A stretch of DNA of 64,000 bases from Cryptomeria japonica (lineage: Eukaryota > Streptophyta > Pinopsida > Cupressales > Cupressaceae), in the NCBI RefSeq assembly GCF_030272615.1, contig NC_081409.1:615088755-615152754 (forward strand), in the 5' to 3' direction. The notes under the pieces are model-generated. The model was given only the letters and a program-made list of their open reading frames with translations. It ran no database searches and had not been told where the DNA came from. Both the position numbers and the translations under genes were made by a program. Position 1 is the stretch's first letter, and the number at the start of each line of letters is the position of its first letter. Of the stretch, positions 33,951 through 44,463 are shown piece by piece.

Positions 33951-34679
33951 GTTTGAGATAAATATATTGATGTTGGTGAGGTTATACTTATCATTTGGAT
34001 TATTTATATTGGTGATTTATTATCATCTTTTATGAGATGTTAATCTATGATCAGTTGTAGAAAAAAAAATCTTTCAAAGTGCCTACCAGTGAAATTTGGG
34101 TGTTTTTCAAGAACTTGCTCTTTTTTGAAATGTCTATTTTTAGTAAAACTATTTTTAGAAAATTTCATCGTGTCTCCAATTAGCCTAATTTTGCATTTGA
34201 ACAAACTTTCTATCTTTAGTAGTTTCTATTTTTAGCAACATGTGAACATTGACTATAAATGCTATTTTTAGAATATATCTTTATTGTATTGTTTTCTTGG
34301 GGTAGGGTGAAAGGAATGATTTTGTATTACTCATTCGTGAGCTCCATACGACACCATGATTTGCTTTTAACACTAGATGGGATTAGAAATTGTAGACATG
34401 TAATAAAATCTTCTTAAGTCAATCTCAATTTTTTTCATTAATCAAGTGAATTCATTATTTAATAATCTTATTTTCCATTATATTCATCCATTTATCATTC
34501 TATTTTTTTCATCATTCCATTAAATCAATATATATTATATTATTCATCTATTTAATAACATTTATTCCATTAATATATTATATCATTAAAACCGTTTTCT
34601 AAATCTCTTGCATACCCAATCCATTCACTATTTATCATTTTTCATATCCATTTATTACATTCACCTATGCATGTGGGAC
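33951..34679. other. Unassigned AT-rich stretch
   Basis: There is no supported ORF. It probably contains the lost 5' end of Copia A and the upstream part of the LTR of element F. ATTTATTCCATTAATATATTATATC-type low-complexity sequence occurs around 34440-34580. Confidence 0.35.
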
Positions 34680-35140
34680 AAACATCACACACTAATATTT
34701 TATCCCACATTGGTCTTGAAACCTGGATTCCACCCTGAGAACATTATAAATACTTTTCTCCTCCTCACATCTGAGATGGGCAAATCTCTCTATCATTTGC
34801 ATACTTGAAGTTTTCTCTTACATTCAAGTTTTCGTAGTTGATCGCTGTGTTCATTTCATTGATTTCTCATATCTATTTTATTTCATCTCATTTGATAATA
34901 TTTATATCCATCTATCATAGCTTCTTGTGCATGTGCTTCTGCGAACACCTATATTTTGAACACAAGATCTTGATTGGTAGGAGTACAATGGAGTTGATTT
35001 CTATTGCATGCATGTGTATTTTAATTAGTTTATTTGGCTTTGCATGTGTGTCTTTGGTAGGTACTTCATTGTTGGATATTGGTAATGCTTGGATCTTAAT
35101 CCATAAGATTGCAGGCGGATTTCTATTTCCCCTATCTATA
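34680..35140 (+). repeat. LTR 3' portion of element F (Athila/Tat-like relic)
   Basis: The stretch carries a promoter-like USE/TATA pair and ends just before a Gypsy-type primer site at 35143. I could not place the 5' end of this LTR. Element F is inferred to be in plus orientation, with its leader interrupted at 36212 and resuming at 59126, because a block at 59890-60070 resembles the leader of Gypsy D in inverted orientation. Confidence 0.4.
34702..34752 (+). promoter_or_regulatory. USE-like element plus TATA box
   Basis: ATCCCACATTG (34702-34712) resembles the plant upstream sequence element RTCCCACATCG, and TATAAATA lies at 34745-34752, about 32 bases further. This spacing is like that of Pol II snRNA promoters. 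Similar TCCCACATCGG plus TATA arrangements also occur in plant LTRs, and no snRNA sequence follows. Confidence 0.45.
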
Positions 35141-35142
35141 AT

Positions 35143-35160
35143 TGGCACCCTTGGTGGGAC
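35143..35160 (+). other. Primer-binding site of element F
   Basis: TGGCACCCTTGGTGGGAC resembles the TGGCGCCGTTGCCGGGGAC-type primer site of plant Athila/Tat Gypsy elements, with four differences. Confidence 0.5.
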
Positions 35161-36212
35161 ATTTCCCTTGTTTTTCTTTTGATTGTTAGAATTTCCATAT
35201 TTATGACTTGTTTTATTATAGGATTTTCTTGAGGTTTTGATAAATTTGGTTTGCAGGGTTTTCCTACTTTCATTGTTCTTTGGCAGACCTTGTTTATTTT
35301 TTTTTAGAAGATTGTAATGTACGAGTTGTCATCTTTGTATTTGCAGACCACATTCCTTTGAGGTGTCTATTTGAAATAGTTCACACCTCTCACACCCTAT
35401 GCCCATCTTTTCACTCATCCTCTTCACTATCAGGATGCATGTTTCCTTTTGTTGATTGGTTGTTCATATACTGGTTTTATCGATTGGCTGCTCATTTATG
35501 CTTTTAAAATCTGCCTCATTTGTTCTTGTATTGGTTTCTAAATAAATGATAAAATTTCACGCCTTGTCTTCTATACAAATGATTCATCCCTTATCATTAT
35601 GTCATATAGTCTTGGTGCTTTGTGAATGGTTTTACATTTTGCACAAAAGGTTTCATATGCACTTACAGTTTGCAAAGAAAATCAATTTACATGTCTTGCT
35701 TATGTTTGTGATGCCTTGAATTGGTGAAAACGGTTTTTGCAGGTCATAAAACAGTTCTAACGGCTTGTCTCTGTTGCATATTTTGCATGCATGTCTGCTA
35801 GAGCATTTCTTGCTATCATTGCATATGAAAATTTCTCTCAAACATTTTTAATACAACTCCACACTATCGTGCCGATCTATACTTCTCATTTTGCATGCAT
35901 GTCACTAGGGCATTCATAATAGTTTTACAACTATCGATTGCATTGCTTGGGAATTTCTGAAAAAAAGGTTTCAAGCAAATTTATTTTGGTGCTGCCCCAT
36001 TTTGGCAGATTAAAAAAAAATGTCTTAAAAATAGATTCAGTTTGCTTTTTGCCTCCATGTTTTGCTACATTTCTATAAAAAAAAAGCCCTCACGTACCTA
36101 TCAAAACTCCCATGTATTGCATCTTCAAATGGTTATGGTTCATATGCCTTGTCTAAGCTTTCACATTTTTCTACATTTAAAACTAGTTCATGTCCCACAT
36201 TTTGTTTAAATC
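35161..36212 (+). other. Probable leader of element F
   Basis: Non-coding, with repeated TTGCATGCATGTC(T/A) phrases at about 35783 and 35893 and several TTTGC/TTTTG runs. No ORF of note was found. Its last five bases, AAATC, form the left target duplication of the unit starting at 36213. Confidence 0.35.
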
Positions 36213-39200
36213 TGTAACACTCGCTGAAATACCCTAGAGAATTTACACTATACTAGCCTTGAATGGAACAATTTTTTATTTATTTTTGTTAACTAACTAA
36301 TGTTTCGCTTAGCATAACTAGGCAACATGTTGAGAAATTTTTTACTTAGTTTCTACTTAGTGTTATTAACTTAATCATAGGTTATCTTATTAGGTTCTTA
36401 CGCAAGCAAAATATTCTTTATGATGCCACACTAACTCCCTAGGGTACATTAGCGCCATTACTTTAATTTCAGCAACAACCCTAATTCACTAATACACTAG
36501 TCATTGCTTTAAGATCCATTAATCATCATGAATATACATATATGCAACCCACTAAATTAGTCCAACATGAAATACATCTACATGATTTTTAATGCAGCCT
36601 GAACTATCATTGTTCTCATGTGTAAGGTGTAATAACACATGACATTCACTAACTTATCTATGCACATATGCAAGTACACCATTAGCTAAGCTCATGATGC
36701 ATCCTACTAACCTCATTAAGTCATATGATAAATGCAAGACTAATCCCCATTATCTAATGTTTATTTTAAACATCAAATCCAAATATTCATAATCCCATAT
36801 CCATTCATCATCTATATGAGCGATATGCATCTACCATAATTATCCATCTCTTAATTCATGACTATTAATCCATTAACTCCTATCATGTCCTATTATGATC
36901 TTTTCCTATCACCATTCATATATGTGTAATGCATTATATAAATGCTTTCTTCAATCCTTACTTAATGCATAACATGAAATGTATACATTTCTATCATTTA
37001 CATGCTTACTATGAGAATCTTGTTCCTAGCATGATATATTCCTTCATGCACCTATTTGCTTAATGCATAAGTCTACATGTCATACTCATTAATCTTTACT
37101 TATTACTCTTAATGCCATGATATGATTTTATGTCACTGTATCCAATATGCATCTTTAGTAATAACATCATTCATTATCCTTATTATAATTTCAGCTTTAT
37201 GACATATTTATTTTCCATGTTGCTATCTAAGGTTCATGGTTACATAGTATGTTTCTATCTATAATCATTAAATGAATTCTACTATGGTTTCCCTCTAGTT
37301 TCATGACACTTGTTTAAGGTTCTTATATGTGGATTCTAACATTTAGTTTGCATATCATTATCATTTCCAATGATGCTAATCCATTTCCATGATCTACATT
37401 TGTTTCCAACATAAAAGCATAACATGATATAATCAACTTAAGGATCATTTACTTATTCCATTAAGAACATAAACCATACATTATATATATATCAATGTCA
37501 CCTAATGATTACATCATTTGTCTAAGTCTAAACATAATCAAGAGTAAATAATGATTACAAGCTCATTACATGGCTCTTACAACATGGGCATAAATCATCT
37601 AGAAAAAGTACAAATGATCTCCTACAACTATTACAAATGCTTACATCACTTATACATAAACATCAATATACATTACAAGGGTATCATCATTTCAAACCTA
37701 CGAATCAAAATACATATATTTTCTACCATAAACATCCAATGCCATCATGATGAAGACCCAAATCCATGCATGAAGAAGAGAACCAACAAGAAGGAAAAAC
37801 CCCAATGGTAAAAAGCACCAACTACCCAACCAATGTGGAACCTACAAGGAAGCACCCCCCGTGCTAGGAGGTGACACAAGGTCCCAACACACACTCTACA
37901 TCTAGGTTGACACTTAATAACAAAGGACAAGACTACACAAAATTCTCATACATGAATCCATCACAAGCAAGCACATTAAGAAACTCCCAAAGGCTAACAA
38001 TACACATAACATAAAGCAATGCAAATCAAGGGAACACATATAGGGGTGGAGTGTCATCACATGCCATCCACATAACATAACAACAAGGCACAAGCCTAAT
38101 GGACATGTGGAGCCATCTAAACCTATGAGAGACTAAGAGAGATCATCTTGCCATCTTCATGGCCTTGTCATGCTTATCCTAAAACATCCTCCCTAGGACT
38201 AAGATATGAGGCTCAATTCAGTTATTATCTTATTAATTATCTGACTACCCATCTCATATTCATTTTAGGTTATCAATTGTATTACAATGCAAGGTAAACT
38301 CCCATGTGCCCTGGCGGTCCAGACTTAATGCATCCTTACAAGGAACCTCATGGAGTCTATCTCTCGTGACCCCAATCATCATAAGAAAGCCTAGTCCCCC
38401 TAACATGGACCCATACAACAAAGGTATACATGCTCAAGAGGCCCTAAAACCAAGTAATAAAAAATCTGAAATGAAAACTCATAACATGTAGCCCAAATAC
38501 TCATGCATAAACATATACATGAAACAAGACTACAACATTAAAGAGAATAGGAAAGGAAAGGAGCCTCTTGGAAATAAACATAAATCAAAGGCCATAGAAA
38601 AGGGCCATCGTAATATGCTGCAAACATAAAAGAAAAAACCACAGCAAGGCCATTCACTTGTTGGAAACACCAACATCAAATTGCAGCCTTCTCTCATGGC
38701 ATCTCCACATGAGAGGAATCCAAATAATAACCAACACATGAAGGCAAATTCTCACACAGCATCATAAAACCTCAAATTTGATAATAAGCAAATCTGGAAC
38801 ACAATAACATATCATAAACTAGCCTCTAGTATGGAATTTAACTGAGGAAATCAAGTCAAGATAAGCAAAATACTGAAAAACTCTAAATACACAGTCATAG
38901 TGTTTTAGTTGTATCCTAAAAACCCAAATCAAAATTTTCACAAATTTTACATAGAAATTAGAAGACATCAATACAAAAAAAATAGTAAAATTAGTGCAAA
39001 CCGAGTTTATAATTTTTGAGAAACGTTCATTATAAAGTTGCAGACCTGTACATGAGAGCAGTCTCTAAATCAGGATAAACAACTTCTACATAATCAATCA
39101 ATCAAAGCTAAACACTCTGGAAAAGAAAAGCCACAAGGACAACTAAGAAATACACAAAGAATGCAACAGGTGGGGAAACCATTGTCGTGAACAACATACA

Positions 39201-40399
39201 AAGAATCATAAAGATATGTTGCAGATAAAACTATATATTATACACCATAAGAAACTCTATTTCCCCATTCATTAATCAAAGCTATGCAAATAAGTTACAT
39301 CACTAAATAGAATCTACCCAGCAACAACAAATAAATGCCCAAAGGAGATGCCAATGCCCAAAGGAGATGCCATTACCGTGAGCGCACTCTATAGGAAAAT
39401 CTATGAATGCATACAACCAAACCAACATAATAAAAATAAATATTTTCCCCATTCTCTTTAATCTAATACTATATCAAATAAAACTATTCCCAGCTCCCAA
39501 CAAACAATCATTCACGGAGAAGACATAAAAAAGATTTTAAAACTAAAACAAAAGTCTCAGACTCCAACCTAGAATTCTGTGTGAAGGCAATGAGAGTTGA
39601 AGAAGACCTCCAACAATCCTCAATCCAACAGCAAGAGTCAACACTCCAATCGCAAGCTCCACCAAAGGCCAAGAAAAAAAGTGTAGACAAAATTTGTAGA
39701 GAGAAGATGAAAAACCAGAGAATCCAAAAAACTTCACGACAACAAACAAAAAGCCAAATGAAAATCCCCAAAACCCTGGCTGGTTAGATTATTTTATTTT
39801 AAAATATGTCTCCCTCCAAACTTTATATTATATTTTATTATTTCTCATTGACTTTTCTCAATGAGATTTTAAAAATCAAAAGAGAGAATAATAATAATAT
39901 TCCAATGCATTAATATATACCAAGTAGGGGTTTATATTTTATTTTAACCTATGGTTTTCCCCCAAATAATATTTAAACAACTATACCTTATACATTAGAC
40001 ATAGCCTTAATTAAATAAAACAAGGGAAATTTCATTAATTAAATAATCAAGACTCCACAATATTGAATTAAATAAAGACTAAATTAAACACTAAATAAAT
40101 AAAATAAACTATAAACAATAAATAAACAAATAAATTAATGAAATTATAAACAATTAAATATTAAATAAAACCTTATGCAACCTTTAATAATAATTATCAA
40201 TTACCAAATAATTGAAAATTGTTAAATCTAATAAATCAAAATAAACATTATAACTATATAATCACCAATTAAATTTAAATAATCAATCTAGCACCAATAG
40301 TCATATAAATAAACAATTAAATCATACCACATACTCACATACCCGAGGCGACCAACTGAGAACTGACAAGCCAGATGGTGAATCACACCAACTCTGACG
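36213..40399. other. Non-coding body of the 4.8-kb unit
   Basis: AT-rich sequence without supported genes. Small ORFs here have no recognisable similarity. 39790-40330 is particularly AT-rich, with AATTAAATAAA-type runs, and would be a promoter-like or matrix-like stretch if this is an LTR. Confidence 0.4.

Positions 40400-40456
<57 letters not shown>
40400..40456. repeat. (TA)5-(TG)23 microsatellite
   Basis: An ATATATATATA run (40400-40410) is followed by 46 bases of pure TG (40411-40456). This is a perfect repeat in an otherwise decayed region, so it is likely still mutable. Confidence 0.95.
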
Positions 40457-40457
<1 letters not shown>

Positions 40458-40599
40458 CAAACTAAACCTAGAGTGTGTAAGGGGAACCCACGTCAACTCC
40501 AAAACCACATATTACCATTGGGATTGAGACACACTCGCACCTGTAGAGCTAGGGGAGCTCCTCTTGGTGACCCAAGACGAATAAGTGTCTAGTACCTGC

Positions 40600-41768
40600 T
40601 GTTTTCAGACAATAAATAAGCGTAAATTGCATAATCAGATATCAAAGAGCGGATCACAACTCTAATCTAATCAATATTACTCCTAAATGACAGTAGAATA
40701 ATGCAATATCAATTGAATTGATATGAAAGTAATTAAAATCTCCCTCAATTAACATAGCAAGGCTTCCATTGCTCTTCTCCATTGTTGTTGATGTAGGTGG
40801 CTCTCAAGTATTGCACTTGATTTCCTGCATAAAATAGACAACAATATTGAAGACTGTGATTCTAGACTAAATTGAGAAAAGAGGTTGAATTTATAGATTT
40901 TCAACACAAAGGGGGTGAGAATTTGAACTCAAGTGTTGATTGTTAGATGACTGATTTAGATTGATCAGTGAACTCAATTGATTGGTTTGTTAACTCATTT
41001 GATTGAGTAGTCAATTGGATTGATTGGAGAGTGAACTGAATTGATTGACCAGTAGACTGAATAGACTGGCTAGTTGACTAGACTGATTGATTAGAATACT
41101 GAATTGATGGATTAGTCATAAAACGCTGATTTTGAGTTAAAAAGGATGATTGATGAGTTAACTGAGTTAACTGATTAGACAACTGATTTGATCAATTAGT
41201 TCTAATTTTAGCGTGTGTTGTAGGAATTTGAAATTGAATTTGATTTTCATTTTCAATTTGGTTTTGAATTTGGTCATTCGAATGCTGAAATGCACATGAA
41301 ATTAAATGAAATTCAGATTTGGGGAAATGTGAAATGAAATTAGACGAAATTAAGTGAAATTCGAATGTGGGGAAATATGAAATGAAATTAGATGGAATTA
41401 ATTGGAATTTGAATTTGGAGAAATATGAAATGAAATTAGATGGAATTAAATAGAATTCAAATTTGGGGAATTGGAGGAATTTAAATAATTTAAATGAAAT
41501 TATTTAAACTTAGGAGATTGAATTAATTAAATAATAAAGATTATTTAACTAAGGAAAATATCATAATTAATTAAATAATTAATATTTAATTAATAATTGA
41601 GATAGAATTAATTGATTAAATGATTTGAGAATAGAAATATAATAATTATAAGTGTTGAAGGGCGATGATTAGAAGAAATAGTTAGTTTAATCAAATAATT
41701 AAAGATTTACTTAATTAAATAGACGAATAATTAGTATAGAATTAATGAGACATTTTTAGGTGTCTACA
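40600..41768 (-). repeat. 3' LTR of Gypsy D (1169 bp)
   Basis: On the minus strand it starts TGTAGACACCTAAAAATG at 41768 and ends TTATTGTCTGAAAACA at 40600. It is homologous to 57523-58684. The middle contains irregular ACTGATTGATT repeats (40940-41200) and a 48-bp tandem repeat (41295-41475). Confidence 0.9.
41295..41475. repeat. 48-bp tandem repeat in the 3' LTR of Gypsy D
   Basis: About four units of the form GAAATGAAATTAGATGAAAT...GAATTTGGGGAAATAT. The 5' LTR counterpart is at 58210-58375. Confidence 0.8.
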
Positions 41769-41784
41769 TTTTCCCCTCTTTGAG
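41769..41784 (-). other. Polypurine tract of Gypsy D
   Basis: The minus strand reads CTCAAAGAGGGGAAAA immediately before the 3' LTR start. Confidence 0.8.
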
Positions 41785-42108
41785 ACAATATCAAAATGAC
41801 GTTGTTTCAAAGAAAATGAAAAGAAAAACTGCCCCAGTATGCCTCGGTGATGCTAGGGTATAATGCCCCCTCAAAAAAAGTGGTCCCAAAATTGTAGAAC
41901 AAAGACCAATTTTTTGGAAATGTGCTAGATAGTGATAATATGAAGTTTGAAATGGTTTTGATCTCATTTGCTATGTCTACAAATGTATTGAGGATGGAGG
42001 GGTCCATGGGCTTTATGTTGAGAAACCCTAATTTTGAGCTCATTTGCATTGTTTTGTTTTGAAAGAAGTCTTTAGAGATATTAGTGCTTTCAGCATCCTT
42101 GGAGCGAA

Positions 42109-44463
42109 ATGGCAGGTCGTAGATCAAGGTTGCAATTATCAGAGCGACTGCGGTCTTATCAGAGACCTCATGACACTAGTGGCATGGTGAGTTGTATGAT
42201 TTTCTGCTTGTTTATGTTTGTATTTTGCAAAAATTTTAATCATTTTTTGGTGTTCCATCTGTCATTAATTTTGCAATTGACTATCGATATTGTCGCAATT
42301 GATATAAACGCTTCGCATTTGATATTTTATGCCGCATTTAAGAAATTTACTTTACAGTTGATAATATCATTTTGCATTTGAGAATAAAGGCATTTTTCTT
42401 CTTATTTATGCGTCCTGACAGTTTTGATGATGTAGCTGACTAATTTTTATATTTTCCAAATGCAAGCGCATTATCCAGTACTTCTTGCTAGGCAGACAAT
42501 GCCAGATGGTCTTGATCGACGTCATGAGTTGGATCCAGAGGATATCACTTTGATATGATAGGTTCGATTGTATTATATAGCACATTTTCCTGAGGTTACA
42601 GACAATAGGGCCATGATTACTGCTTTGATTGAGTGGTGGCATTCAGAGACATGTTCTTTTCATTTATTGACTGGTGAGGCATTGATCACACTTGAGGATG
42701 TGTGGCATATTTTACATATTCTGATATTTGGTAGATGAGTTACTTTTGATCGTCATGATGGCATTTCTGCTTTGTGTACATTGTTCGAGTGTGAGGAGCA
42801 GGATCTACATATCCGTGGTTGTTATGAGATTCGTTGGGATGATTTTGATTATTATGATCTCACCATTGTGATTACTTGCATTTTTGCTAGATAATTGATT
42901 CCTGATAGACGTGCCCATGGTTTTCGTGTTGGATGGGGACATGTCATACATGATATGATTATTGACAGAATGTGTTTTCTTGGGGTCCTTGTCTTCTTGC
43001 CACTTTGTATCATCAGACACATGGGATTGTTTACTTACAACGGAAATCAGTTGGATGTGGTATTACTTTGCTCTAGACATGGGCTTGGGAGCACATAGCT
43101 ATCTTTCATCCTGTATCACATATGGATTTAGAGCCAGATCAGCCATATGCTTTTGGGTATACTATTGGTGTGAGGCATAGGGCATCGGGTAACATTTTGT
43201 ATTGGCGTCATCAGATTGATATCTTACAATATTTCTCATGGAGACCCTATCTTACTTGTCCTGGTTGGACTGATGATGCTTAGTATCTTCCTTTTTGTCA
43301 ATAATAGAGATATCTTATTGGTCGATATGTGGTTGGTCATAGGGTTATTGATATGCATCTTCCTGGCCATGTACTCAGACAGTTCGGGGAAGTATAGGGT
43401 ATTCCAAACGTGACAACTTATTTTTCTTGCACTACTCGAGAGGTTGGTGATTGGGGTGCTTGCGTGCAACCTCATTTTTCTATTGTTGAGTTTGATGCTC
43501 TTGCTCCTATTTTGTGGGGATGGCATCTTGGTGTAGCGGATACAGGGTCCACAATGTAGTATAGTGTATGGTGGATACAACACAGGCCTATACCTTTGAC
43601 AGATCCGACAATTCCGATTGGTGCTTAGTAGATTAGACATAGCAGGGGTCTTAGGGGGAGAGGAAGAGGTGGAGAGGGTAGGGGTGGAGGAGGTAAGGAT
43701 GGAGGAGGTAGAGGTGGAAGAGGTATAGATGGAGGAGGTAGAGGTGGAGCAGGTAGAGGTAGGGGTGGAGGAGGTATAGATTTGATAGCGATGGTTGCAA
43801 AGCAGGTGGATAGTGGAGAGGAGGATGTGGATATTGGTGGAGAGACTGCATCTATGAGAAGTTCTAATGAGAGTGATGAGTCAGGATCATGATGATCGAG
43901 AAGTAATGGAGATGAGGGTGGGGATAATGGATATGATGTGGAGATTCCCCAGACTTCAGATTCTATAGGTGCGGAGAGAGGAGATAAGGAGGGATTGAGA
44001 GATCGGGTTAGGCATTTAGAGGACTTGGTCACTATTTTGCAATAGCGGCAGATGGAGGACAAATATTAGTATCATCATGTGATGGAGGGGTTGAGTGCAT
44101 AGAGGGATTAGATAGTTGTTGAGAGAGATCAAATACATAGGGAGAGGGATGAGGCAGTTAGGAGAACTCAGATTATCATGGATGCATATGATTAGTTATT
44201 TGGGCTGGTGACAGAGCCACATAGCCAGGTAGATAGATTTTTGCTGCTGCATAGGAGGTTATTTATTATCGGCATGCTTACAAGAGAGCTATTCTTGAGG
44301 GTCAGAGGGAACCTAGTTTTAGTGCTTTTATGGGGAGAAGATCAAGTCAATCTACCTCTTGACAAACTAGCAGTGGAGGAGTGATGGGTCCACCTAGAGC
44401 ACCGTCAGGACAGGCTGGAGTTAGTTGGGATGCACCTACTGATAGAGGCAGTATAGGTTGAGA
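42109..44463 (+). pseudogene. Plant mobile domain (PMD) gene, antisense within Gypsy D, broken
   Basis: Exon 1 (42109-42186) codes MAGRRSRLQLSERLRSYQRP and more, ending at a GTGAGT donor; an intron of about 285 bases ends near 42472. Exon 2 reads HYPVLLARQTMPDGLD, RLYYIAHFPEVTDNRAMI, LIEWWHSETCSFHLLTGEA and LITLEDVWHIL. After a frameshift near 42980 it continues with LLATLYHQTHG, TWAWEHIAIF, FGYTIGVRHRASGN, YWRHQIDILQYFSWRPYL and HLPGHVLRQFGEV. The WAWE, YR-H-D and VLRQFG blocks are diagnostic of the PMD found in Arabidopsis MAIN/MAIL proteins and in transposons. An Arg/Gly-rich tail (43640-43780), an acidic stretch and a short coiled coil (about 43985-44045) follow. At least six stops occur. 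It lies 340 bases from the 3' LTR, converging on pol. PMD proteins are nuclear and linked to silencing; the role in the element is unknown. Confidence 0.85.
42187..42472 (+). other. Probable intron of the PMD gene
   Basis: It begins GTGAGTTG after GGCATG and ends near AAATGCAAG. The interior is T-rich, has stops in all frames, and contains CAATTG/CGCATTTGATAT words resembling those in the leader of Gypsy D. The exact acceptor cannot be fixed by eye, since the reading phase across the junction is uncertain. Confidence 0.55.

Noticed and set aside
34702-34900. Possible snRNA gene behind the USE/TATA pair
   Set aside because: No U1, U2, U4, U5 or U6 sequence follows at the expected start; the context is an LTR.
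34838-35182. 114-codon hydrophobic ORF resembling a membrane protein
   Set aside because: It covers an LTR end and a primer-binding site; the hydrophobicity reflects T-rich sequence.
39508-39787. Overlapping ORFs on both strands near 39.6 kb
   Set aside because: Non-coding body of the 4.8-kb unit; frames on both strands are similar in length and none has a recognisable motif.
42805-43640. Minus-strand ORFs opposite the PMD gene (for example 43236-43640)
   Set aside because: Shadows of the PMD coding strand; they have no domain and would be in the gag-pol direction without pol similarity.
43625-44062. Proline-rich minus-strand ORF (PPLPLPAPPLPPP type)
   Set aside because: It is the complement of the Arg/Gly-rich tail of the PMD gene; the plus-strand frame has the domain context.
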